The position numbers and the translations under genes were made by a program. From an uncultured Olsenella sp. (lineage in GTDB: Bacteria; Actinomycetota; Coriobacteriia; Coriobacteriales; Atopobiaceae), in NCBI GenBank assembly GCA_959598545.1, contig CAUGFC010000038.1:1-15774 (forward strand): a stretch of 15,774 nucleotides of DNA. The letters run 5' to 3'. Under the pieces are notes generated by a model, which did no database searches, was not told where the DNA came from, and was given only the letters and a program-made list of their open reading frames with translations. Positions 7,076 to 15,774 of this stretch are shown here, piece after piece (the stretch's first letter is position 1; each line of letters starts with the position of its first letter).

Positions 7076-7194
7076 GGTTCTCTCTTCTCTTTCGGAGGGC
7101 TTTGCTGGATGCCCGCGCGCGGGCATGACGAACCCACGACGAGCGGGATCCCGGTGGAAAGCACTCCAAAAGAAGCATCCCCGTGGGCACGACA
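7076..7194 (-). promoter_or_regulatory. queT 5' leader with alternative hairpins (candidate riboswitch or attenuator)
   Basis: If transcription starts just after the -10-like TAGTAT at 7206-7201, queT has a leader of about 120 bases. It contains a perfect 18-base palindrome at 7126-7109 (ATGCCC-GCGCGC-GGGCAT). Its 3' half, GCATCC (7112-7107), could instead pair with GGATGC at 7180-7175. CCCACG (7187-7182) and CGTGGG (7138-7133) can close a branched domain containing TGGA/TCCA and CGGGATCCCG (7153-7144). QueT genes elsewhere are often under preQ1 riboswitches, but no preQ1-I consensus was recognised here. Confidence 0.4.
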
Positions 7195-7200
7195 GGACTG

Positions 7201-7206
7201 ATACTA
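7201..7206 (-). promoter_or_regulatory. Candidate extended -10 box for the queT operon
   Basis: The minus strand reads TGCTAGTAT, an extended -10 (TGN plus TAGTAT). The -35 region is poor. This would give a leader of about 120 bases before queT. It lies about 50 bases from the opposing murT-gatD -10, so the two promoters share a short control region. Confidence 0.45.
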
Positions 7207-7254
7207 GCAGAGTTGCACCCCGTGGTCGCAGCGTGGGGCGTCGCCGCGGGGCGC

Positions 7255-7260
7255 TATAGT
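7255..7260 (+). promoter_or_regulatory. Candidate -10 box for murT-gatD
   Basis: TATAGT at 7255-7260 would start transcription near 7267 and leave a leader of about 29 bases before the ATG. No good -35 box is visible at the expected distance, where the sequence is G+C only. Confidence 0.45.
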
Positions 7261-7295
7261 AGTGCTGCTACCCGACGCCTCGCAGAAGGAGACCC

Positions 7296-9443
7296 ATGAA
7301 GCCGCGTGTGAGACTCGCCCGCCTTGCCGGCGCGCTCGCCCACTGGGGCACGGTGCACCTCGCGCACAAGGGGGGCGGCAACATCCCCGGCGCCGTCGCG
7401 CTGCGGGTCGACCCGGGCGTCGTGGGCGAGCTCTCGCGCGGGCTCTCCCCGCGCGTGGTGGTGACCGGCACCAACGGCAAGACGACCACCACCGGCCTTC
7501 TCGCCGACGCGCTCGCCTCGGGCGGCGCCGACGTGGTCTGCAACCGGGCGGGCAACAACATGGAGTCCGGCATCGCCGCCGCGCTCGTCATGGCGGGCGA
7601 GAAGGACGGCGCGCGGGCGGGCTGCTTCGAGTGCGACGAGCTCTACACCGTCCGCGTGCTCCCCGCGATGCGCCCGGGCGCGCTCGTGCTGCTCAACCTC
7701 TTCCGCGACCAGCTGGACCGCTACGGCGAGATCGACCACACGCAGGACGTGATCGCCGAGGCCCTGCGCCGCTCGCCCGATACGGCGCTCGTGTTCAACG
7801 CGGACGACCCGCTGTGCGCCGCGATCGCCGACCGCGTGGACAACGCCGGGCTGCCCTTCGGCATCGACGAGCCCACGGACCTGGAGGCGGACCGCATCTC
7901 CGACAGTCGCTTCTGCGCGCGCTGCAACACGGGGCTGGAGTACGAGTACGTGCACTACGGCCAGCTGGGCTCCTACCGCTGCCCGGAGTGCGGCTGGGAG
8001 CGCCCGAAGCTCGCCTTCGCAGTCGTCAACCTGCAGCTGACCTGCGGCGGGTTTGAGTTCGACGTGGAGGACCGCCGCGATGCCAAGGTGGTGCGCCACC
8101 ACGTGCGCACGCGCTACAGCGGCCTCTACATGGTCTACAACGTGATGGCGGCGCTCGCGGGGTGCCTCGCCGCCGGCGGGGACGTCGCGCGCTTCCAGGA
8201 GGTGCTCGACTCCTACGAGCCCGCCAGCGGGCGCGGCAAGGTCTTCTCGCTCGGCGAGGGTCGCGAGGTCGCCTCCAACCTGGCGAAGAACCCCACGGGC
8301 TTCAACCGCATGATCCAGCAGGTGCGCGCCGAGGACGGGCGCCACCTCGCGCTCTTCCTGAACGACAACGACGCGGACGGCCACGACGTCTCCTGGATCT
8401 GGGACATCGACCTCGAGCGCCTGCGCGACCTCTCCGACCTGCGGCTGGTTTGCGTGGGCGGCACCCGGCGCGAGGACATGGCGGTGCGCGTGAAGTACGC
8501 CGAGCTGGGCGCGCCGATCGTGCTCGTGGACGGCGTGGAGGGCGCCGCGGGGCTGCTGCCCGTGGGCGAGAAGCTCCACGTCATCGCCAACTACACTGCC
8601 TTCCCGCCCGTGGTCGCCGACCTCGAGCGCCTCTGCAGATTGGGGACAGTCCCCAATCTGCAGACCCCGCCCGCGACGGCGCCTGGAGGCGCCGGCCCGG
8701 CGCCCGTGGCCCTCGACCGGCCGCTGCGCATCGTGCATCTCTACCCCGACGCCCTCAACCTCTACGGCGACGGCGGAAACATCGCCTCGCTCTCCAAGCG
8801 CTGCGCCTGGCGCGGCATCCCCTGCCAAGTCGACCAGGTCCTCATGGGACAGGAGCTCGACCTGTCCGACGCCGACGTCGTCCTGCTCGGCGGCGGTGCA
8901 GACCGCGACCAGCTGGCCGTGTGCCACGAGCTCCAGGGCCAGCGCGAGAAGCTCACCGCCTACGTCGCCGACGGCGGGGTCCTTCTCGCCGTCTGCGGCG
9001 GCTACCAGCTGCTCGGCCACTCCTACATGATGGGCGAGAAGCAGGTGGAGGGCCTGCACATACTGGACCTTGAGACCGTCGCCGGCGAGACCCGCCTGAT
9101 CGGGAACGTCGCCATCGAGTCCCCTGTGTGCGACGCCCCGGTCGTCGGCTTTGAGAACCACGCGGGCCGGACGCTCCTGGGCGCGGGCGAGAAGCCCCTC
9201 GGACGCGCGCTGGTCACCGGCACCGGCAACAACGGCGAGGACGGCGGCGAGGGCGTGCTGCACGGCGGCGTGGTGGGCACGTACCTGCACGGCCCGATCC
9301 TGCCCAAGAACCCCGGCGTCACGGACTGGCTGATCGCGCGGGCGCTCGAGCGCCGCGGCATCGACGTCACGCTCGCGCCGCTCGATGACGCACTGGAGAC
9401 GGCCGCGCACGACGTCGCGCTGCGCATCGCGACGCGCGGTTAA
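7296..9443 (+). CDS. murT-gatD: Fused MurT-GatD lipid II isoglutaminyl synthase
   Basis: 715 residues joining two enzymes normally encoded by separate adjacent genes. Residues 1-445 are MurT, a Mur ligase homologue: P-loop VVVTGTNGKTTTTGLL (K62), a four-cysteine zinc ribbon (C207, C210, C229, C232), and the C-terminal DUF1727 part with NLAKNPTGFNRMI and NDNDADGHDVSWIWD (356-370). Residues 477-715 are GatD, a class I glutamine amidotransferase: nucleophile C567 in LLAVCGGYQLLG and H665 in GTYLHGP. The complex amidates the D-glutamate of lipid II to D-isoglutamine, using glutamine and ATP at the inner membrane face. AAGGAG lies four bases before the ATG. The linker (446-476) contains an in-frame palindrome. 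The TAA stop lies in repeat copy 2. Function is confident; the fusion is unusual for this family as I know it. Confidence 0.93.
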   Translation: MKPRVRLARLAGALAHWGTVHLAHKGGGNIPGAVALRVDPGVVGELSRGLSPRVVVTGTNGKTTTTGLLADALASGGADVVCNRAGNNMESGIAAALVMAGEKDGARAGCFECDELYTVRVLPAMRPGALVLLNLFRDQLDRYGEIDHTQDVIAEALRRSPDTALVFNADDPLCAAIADRVDNAGLPFGIDEPTDLEADRISDSRFCARCNTGLEYEYVHYGQLGSYRCPECGWERPKLAFAVVNLQLTCGGFEFDVEDRRDAKVVRHHVRTRYSGLYMVYNVMAALAGCLAAGGDVARFQEVLDSYEPASGRGKVFSLGEGREVASNLAKNPTGFNRMIQQVRAEDGRHLALFLNDNDADGHDVSWIWDIDLERLRDLSDLRLVCVGGTRREDMAVRVKYAELGAPIVLVDGVEGAAGLLPVGEKLHVIANYTAFPPVVADLERLCRLGTVPNLQTPPATAPGGAGPAPVALDRPLRIVHLYPDALNLYGDGGNIASLSKRCAWRGIPCQVDQVLMGQELDLSDADVVLLGGGADRDQLAVCHELQGQREKLTAYVADGGVLLAVCGGYQLLGHSYMMGEKQVEGLHILDLETVAGETRLIGNVAIESPVCDAPVVGFENHAGRTLLGAGEKPLGRALVTGTGNNGEDGGEGVLHGGVVGTYLHGPILPKNPGVTDWLIARALERRGIDVTLAPLDDALETAAHDVALRIATRG
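8633..8663. repeat. Perfect 31-base REP-like palindrome inside the MurT-GatD linker
   Basis: The 15-base arm 8633-8647, containing CTGCAGATTGGGGAC, is exactly complementary to 8649-8663, with a single A at 8648 between them. The core GGGGACAGTCCCC has the look of a repetitive extragenic palindrome. It is translated in frame as linker residues 446-456 (LCRLGTVPNLQ). No second copy was found in the window, so its repetitive nature is inferred. Confidence 0.85.
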
Positions 9444-9609
9444 GACGACCGCGTCGTCCCCGTCCTTCTCGGCGTTTGGGTTAAAACGACCGCGTCGTCC
9501 CCCTTCCCGAGGGCGCCTCGAGGGGGACGATGCGTTGTTTCTAACCCGAACGCCCCCGTGGACGGGGACGATGCGTTGTTTCTAACCCGCCGCGCCGCCC
9601 GGCGAGAAG
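9438..9609. repeat. Dispersed nested inverted-repeat element, copy 2
   Basis: It has the same architecture as copy 1. Forward half-units lie at 9438-9465 and 9478-9504, reversed ones at 9521-9547 and 9560-9587. A one-mismatch nonamer (CTTCTCGGC) lies at 9465-9473 and GGCGAGAAG at 9601-9609. Inner arms match at 22 of 27 positions and outer arms at about 20 of 26. GGCGTT (9471-9476) pairs with AACGCC (9549-9554), so 9440-9585 can fold into one long stem; the tip CGAGG-GCG-CCTCG (9508-9520) extends it. It lies between the convergent murT-gatD and nifJ genes and contains the murT-gatD stop codon. The two reversed half-units share GGGGACGATGCGTTGTTTCT and the CCC-ending bases that follow. Confidence 0.82.
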
Positions 9610-9627
9610 AACGGCGGGCCGAGACGC

Positions 9628-9658
9628 AAAACGGCCCCCGGCGCGATGCCGGGGGCCG
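9628..9658 (-). terminator. Intrinsic terminator of nifJ
   Basis: An 11-base-pair perfect stem, 9632-9642 with 9648-9658 (core GGCCCCCGGC), and a 5-base loop are followed on the minus strand by TTTT (9631-9628). It begins 31 bases after the nifJ stop. Stem, loop and T-run make this the clearest intrinsic terminator in the window. Confidence 0.88.
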
Positions 9659-9689
9659 CAGCTTGCGCGATCAGCTCAGCGAGGGGGAC

Positions 9690-13226
<3,537 letters not shown>

Positions 13227-13418
13227 ATCCTCTCCTTCGTAGCGATTCCAACGAATCCCTCGTGGGCGGACCCGACCCGTCACAGACGCATGACGGAACA
13301 GGGCCGTGGCCCATTCACACACATAGTACTACCCAAAAAGAGCGAGGCGGGCGAGAAGAGCGGTGAGCGCGCGGCGAACGCGCGGCGGCGGCGCGCGACG
13401 CGTCGTCCGAGCCCCGCC
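13227..13418 (-). promoter_or_regulatory. nifJ upstream region with candidate promoter and inverted repeat
   Basis: This 192-base gap separates the DUF2569-like gene from nifJ. A -10-like TACTAT lies at 13328-13323, giving a leader of about 90 bases; the -35 is poor. The leader contains CCGTCA-N8-TGACGG (13277-13282 and 13291-13296), which could be an operator or a small hairpin. A T5 run sits just upstream of the -10 box, and a nonamer copy lies at 13350-13358. The part nearest the DUF2569 stop is extremely GC-rich with no clear hairpin-plus-T-run. Confidence 0.35.
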
Positions 13419-14102
13419 CTAGCCCCGCATCCCCTTGCCGAAGAGGGCGCGCTCCACGTAGGGAAGGCCGTTTGCCGTGGTGTAGGGGTTGTCGGGGCTC
13501 ATGTAGTGGCGCATGCGGACCGAGCGCGCGAAGTACAGCGTCCAGAAGATCGTCCACATGAGGGCCAGGACCACGAGCGTCCAGTGCGAGCCCGCCTGCC
13601 AGGAGTAGGAATGGCCGTACGAGGCGTCGGAGCCGAGCATGCCGACGTGCGTCGAATAGTAGACGTGGACGGCTTCCATGATGAGGAACACGGCGAGGTT
13701 GCCGACGATGGCGATGATGCCGGCGATCTGGAAGTTGCGCAGGAAGGACGGGTGGCGCTGCACGAGCTGGACCATGGCGACGATGATGACCGCGGCGTAG
13801 GCGACGAGCGTCGCGAGCGCAATCCACTCGGACGCGGACTGGGCGAGCCCGAAGACGCCGAGCCCGCTGGTCATGACGCTCTCGAGCGCGTCCTCCAGCG
13901 CGGACGGGAAGTCCGAGAGCAGGGCGAAGGTCTGGATCGCCTGCAGGACGATGAAGGCGAGAAGCCCGCCGCCGATGCGCCCCCAGTCGGCCGGGGCATG
14001 CTCCGCGGGCGGGGTCGGGACCGGCGGGCGCTGCTGCGCCTGAGGCTGCGACGGGGACGGCGTGTCGGGCCGGGGCGGGGTGCTCTGGGTGTTCTGGTCC
14101 AT
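13419..14102 (-). CDS. Four-helix membrane protein resembling DUF2569
   Basis: 227 residues. The first 38 residues are a proline/glutamine-rich, probably disordered cytoplasmic tail. Four hydrophobic helices follow at about 43-62, 93-113, 125-145 and 174-194, then a polar C-terminus. The last helix ends in WTIFWTLYFARSVRMRHYM, which resembles the 'IW..YF..S.RV..TF' ending of DUF2569 proteins; helix count and spacing also fit. No function is known for that family. ATG at 14102-14100 has GGGAGG six bases upstream. It lies 36 bases after the class IV aminotransferase-like gene on the same strand, so the two may be co-transcribed, and it precedes nifJ after a 192-base gap. The coding call is firm; the family call is moderate. 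Confidence 0.78.
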   Translation of the reverse strand: MDQNTQSTPPRPDTPSPSQPQAQQRPPVPTPPAEHAPADWGRIGGGLLAFIVLQAIQTFALLSDFPSALEDALESVMTSGLGVFGLAQSASEWIALATLVAYAAVIIVAMVQLVQRHPSFLRNFQIAGIIAIVGNLAVFLIMEAVHVYYSTHVGMLGSDASYGHSYSWQAGSHWTLVVLALMWTIFWTLYFARSVRMRHYMSPDNPYTTANGLPYVERALFGKGMRG

Positions 14103-14138
14103 GTCCGACCTCCCTCTCGGGCTCGGGTGACTCTCCCT

Positions 14139-14828
14139 TTATACCCGACGCGCGCCGGCCTGCTGCCGACGGGTCGTCTCGAGCAGGCGAGCGTACCCGT
14201 CGGCCAGGCGGCGGGCATGCGACCCGGCCGCGTCGGAGGCGGGCACCACGCCGTGCTCGTCCGAGACGAGGAGCAGCTCGTCATGGTCCTTGTCGCCGTT
14301 CATGACGCGACGGGCGAGGTCGGCCTCCCGGGAGACGGGGACGCCCGTGGTCTTGGCGAGGTCCGCGACGAGGCTCGCGGCCCCCGAGAGGGGCTGGTCG
14401 ATGGGGCAGTCCGCCACGAGGACGTCGCCCCGGACGACCCACAGGGTCTCCGGCGCCACGCCGGTCTCGGCCGCCTCGCGCGCGGCGAGCTGCGCACGCT
14501 CCGCGAGGGCCGAGGAGGTGGTCACGGCCAGCGGCTCGTAGGGACCCACGGTCATGGCGGCGCGCCCGGCCTCGTCGAGGACGAGCATGAGGACGCCGTC
14601 GGGATGCCGCGCCGCCCCGTCGGCGAGCGTCCACTCGATGTGCTGCTTCGCCCAGGCGACGAGCTGCTTCGACACGGGCTCGTGCGCGACGACCCGGCGC
14701 CCGAGCGCGCGCAGGTGGCGGTTCTCGAGCGGCAGCGCGCGACCGGCGAGCCGCCAGCGGCACACGAGTGCCGGCCTACCCAGCGCGAAGCCGTCCATCT
14801 GCGAGCCGTCGTTCTTCTCGTTTGACAT
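14139..14828 (-). CDS. Degenerate class IV aminotransferase-like protein
   Basis: 229 residues. The C-terminal half (ETLWVVRGDVLVADCPIDQPLSG, LVADLAKTTGVPVSREADL, HDELLLVSDEHGVVPASD, then HARRLADGYARLL) follows the order of class IV PLP enzymes such as branched-chain aminotransferases and aminodeoxychorismate lyase. The N-terminal half fits loosely, and K54 (VSKQL) is a possible equivalent of the PLP lysine. The usual N-terminal domain is shortened and the 'E....N.F' motif is altered, so enzymatic activity is doubtful. ATG at 14828-14826 has GGGGAGG four bases upstream; a longer upstream reading lacks support. It probably shares a transcript with the DUF2569-like gene. The family link is made by eye and is tentative; the gene itself is well supported by ribosome binding site and codon use. 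Confidence 0.75.
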   Translation of the reverse strand: MSNEKNDGSQMDGFALGRPALVCRWRLAGRALPLENRHLRALGRRVVAHEPVSKQLVAWAKQHIEWTLADGAARHPDGVLMLVLDEAGRAAMTVGPYEPLAVTTSSALAERAQLAAREAAETGVAPETLWVVRGDVLVADCPIDQPLSGAASLVADLAKTTGVPVSREADLARRVMNGDKDHDELLLVSDEHGVVPASDAAGSHARRLADGYARLLETTRRQQAGARRV

Positions 14829-14853
14829 GCGTCCTCCCCTCCGCAGACCACAC

Positions 14854-14859
14854 ATTCTA
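14854..14859 (-). promoter_or_regulatory. Candidate -10 box for the aminotransferase-like/DUF2569 pair
   Basis: The minus strand reads TAGAAT at 14859-14854, about 26 bases before the ATG. The -35 region is GC-only. The rest of the 268-base gap up to 15096 holds an unexplained moderately AT-rich stretch (14915-14990, including GCAAAAG and an imperfect CGTCAC/GTGACG pairing) and then the purH terminator hairpins. No gene was seen there. Confidence 0.35.
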
Positions 14860-14998
14860 CGCCGGCGGCGGGCGCGCGGCGAAGCCTCGTCGCTGCCCCG
14901 CTCCGCCGCCCCTCTGACGGTGACAGGTTTTACGTCCCACGACGGCTGAATCCCCCGTCCCGCACGCAAAAGTCGTCACCATCTGGTCGTGACGCCGG

Positions 14999-15073
14999 CC
15001 GTCCTGGCGGGCGCCCGCCAGGACGGACCGAGACGCGACGCGCCCCGGCGGGCGCGGGGCCGGCCGGGGCGCG
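14999..15073 (-). terminator. Tandem GC hairpins after purH
   Basis: The first hairpin met by purH transcripts pairs 15039-15049 with 15063-15073 (core GCGCCCCGGC, 13-base loop). The second is a perfect 28-base palindrome at 14999-15026 centred on GGGCGCCC. Neither has a T-run. Together they probably end purH transcription, as U-less terminators are proposed to do in GC-rich actinobacteria. The pairing is seen; the role is inferred. Confidence 0.6.
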
Positions 15074-15096
15074 AAGACGGGCGAGAAGTGCGAGTC

Positions 15097-15774
15097 CTAG
15101 TGGCGGAAGTGGCGGTTGCCGGTGAAGACCATCGCGATGCCGTGCTCGTTGCAGGCCGCGATGGACTCGTCGTCGCGCTTGGAGCCGCCGGGCTGGATGA
15201 TGCAGGTCACGCCGTGCTCGGCGAGCACGTCCACGTTGTCGCGGAACGGGAAGAAGGCGTCGGACGCGCAGGCGTAGCCGCCCTTCTCGACGCCCATGCG
15301 CTCGCAGGCCTCGTCGGCGCGCTGGCAGGCGAGAAGCGCGGAGTCGACGCGGTTGGGCTGGCCCGGGCCCATGCCGATGCCGGCCTTGCCCTTGGAGACG
15401 AGGATCGCGTTGGACTTCACGCCCTTGCAGACGCGCCAGGCAAACATGAGCTCGTCCATCTCCTCCGGCGTGGGCTTGCGCTCCGTCGGGCAGGTGAAGG
15501 TCGCCGGGTCCTCGGAGACGGAGTCGACGTTCTGCAGCAGCACGCCGCCGTCGATGGAGCGCAGCTCGTACTCGGCGTGGGCGCCCACGCCGCCGGTGGC
15601 CAGCACGCGCAGGTTGGGGCGCTTGGCCATGCGCTCGACGGCCTCGGGGGCGTAGCTCGGGGCGATGATGACCTCGACGAACTGACCGTTCGCGTCGAAG
15701 GCGTGCTCCACGAGCTCGAAGGGCACCTCGCGGTTGCAGGCGATGATGCCGCCGAAGGCGCTCTTGGGGTCGCA
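15097..15774 (-). CDS. purH: Bifunctional AICAR transformylase/IMP cyclohydrolase, C-terminal part (runs off the right edge)
   Basis: 225 residues of the C-terminal AICAR formyltransferase domain of PurH, which carries out the last two steps of IMP synthesis in the cytoplasm. Family signatures present are CDPKSAFGGIIACNREV at the window edge, KGVKSNAILVSK, GMGPGQPNRVDSALLA, GGYACASDAFFPFRDNV, IIQPGGSKRDDESI and the C-terminal MVFTGNRHFRH. The full protein is about 520 residues; the cyclohydrolase domain lies outside the window. The ORF is open to the window end in the PurH frame, so no start can be chosen. A nonamer CTTCTCGCC (minus strand) begins eight bases after the stop, followed by tandem GC hairpins. 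Confidence 0.97.
   Translation of the reverse strand, partial: CDPKSAFGGIIACNREVPFELVEHAFDANGQFVEVIIAPSYAPEAVERMAKRPNLRVLATGGVGAHAEYELRSIDGGVLLQNVDSVSEDPATFTCPTERKPTPEEMDELMFAWRVCKGVKSNAILVSKGKAGIGMGPGQPNRVDSALLACQRADEACERMGVEKGGYACASDAFFPFRDNVDVLAEHGVTCIIQPGGSKRDDESIAACNEHGIAMVFTGNRHFRH

Noticed and set aside
7076..7194. preQ1-I riboswitch
   Set aside because: The short aptamer consensus and its A-rich 3' tail were not found; only a generic switch-like leader can be supported.
5369..7201. Plus-strand open frame of 610 codons opposite the glycosyltransferase and queT
   Set aside because: It crosses the gene boundary and leader of recognised minus-strand genes, has shadow composition and no motifs.
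8631..8740. Possibility that the palindrome breaks murT-gatD into two genes or causes a frameshift
   Set aside because: The frame is open through the palindrome into GatD with no stop; both halves are in the same frame and all key residues are kept.
7254..9410. Minus-strand open frame of 718 codons opposite murT-gatD
   Set aside because: It is the complement of an intact enzyme fusion, with no ribosome binding site or recognisable domain.
9438..9609. CRISPR array
   Set aside because: The repeated units alternate in orientation, are diverged, and lack regular spacers or nearby cas genes.
13227..13322. N-terminal extension of nifJ by 32 residues to an upstream ATG
   Set aside because: The ATG at 13226 has AAGGAG at good spacing and the conserved PFOR N-terminus starts there; the extension would read through the candidate leader.

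Overview
The window is GC-rich (roughly two thirds or more G+C) and densely coding. It looks like a chromosome segment of an anaerobic actinobacterium, most likely class Coriobacteriia (Olsenella/Atopobium/Collinsella relatives). The reasons are a full-length pyruvate:ferredoxin oxidoreductase, the MurT/GatD lipid II amidation enzyme, strong GGAGG-type ribosome binding sites, codon bias to G/C in third positions, and compact mostly co-directional genes. The genus is inferred, not proven.

Layout. Positions 1-1245 (minus strand) hold a UDG-like protein of unknown role followed by the N-terminal third of glucose-6-phosphate isomerase, which runs off the left edge. A divergent promoter region with a 13-base palindrome separates these from trxA and a PAP2-family lipid phosphatase on the plus strand (1333-2358). 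A minus-strand unit at 2541-7075, read right to left, encodes a QueT-type transporter, a glycosyltransferase, a LytS-like histidine kinase, a LytTR response regulator and a YfcE-type phosphodiesterase. Spacings are tight (3 bases, a 1-base overlap, 69 bases, 9 bases), and two genes start with TTG. Divergent from it is a single 715-residue ORF that fuses MurT and GatD (7296-9443). The minus strand then carries nifJ (9690-13226), a DUF2569-like membrane protein, a degenerate class IV aminotransferase-like protein, and the C-terminal part of purH, which runs off the right edge.

How the genes relate. Housekeeping metabolism (Pgi, PFOR, PurH, thioredoxin) surrounds envelope functions: lipid II amidation by MurT/GatD, a polyprenyl/lipid phosphatase, a glycosyltransferase, and a LytSR-like two-component pair that in other bacteria senses the envelope or small metabolites.

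Non-coding structure is the most unusual part. (1) The nonamer GGCGAGAAG / CTTCTCGCC occurs 17 times by eye in 15.8 kb, against well under one expected from base composition. Six copies lie in the roughly 9% of the window that is non-coding, mostly just after stop codons and in one orientation. (2) Two dispersed elements of about 175 bases (2352-2528 and 9438-9609) share a four-half-unit, nested inverted-repeat architecture with inverted copies of that nonamer. Each sits between convergent genes and supplies the upstream gene's stop codon. (3) A perfect 31-base palindrome lies in frame inside the linker of the MurT-GatD fusion. (4) The queT leader contains mutually exclusive hairpins that could form a regulatory switch. 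No tRNA, rRNA, CRISPR array or transposase gene was seen. No gene-free stretch exceeds 300 bases.
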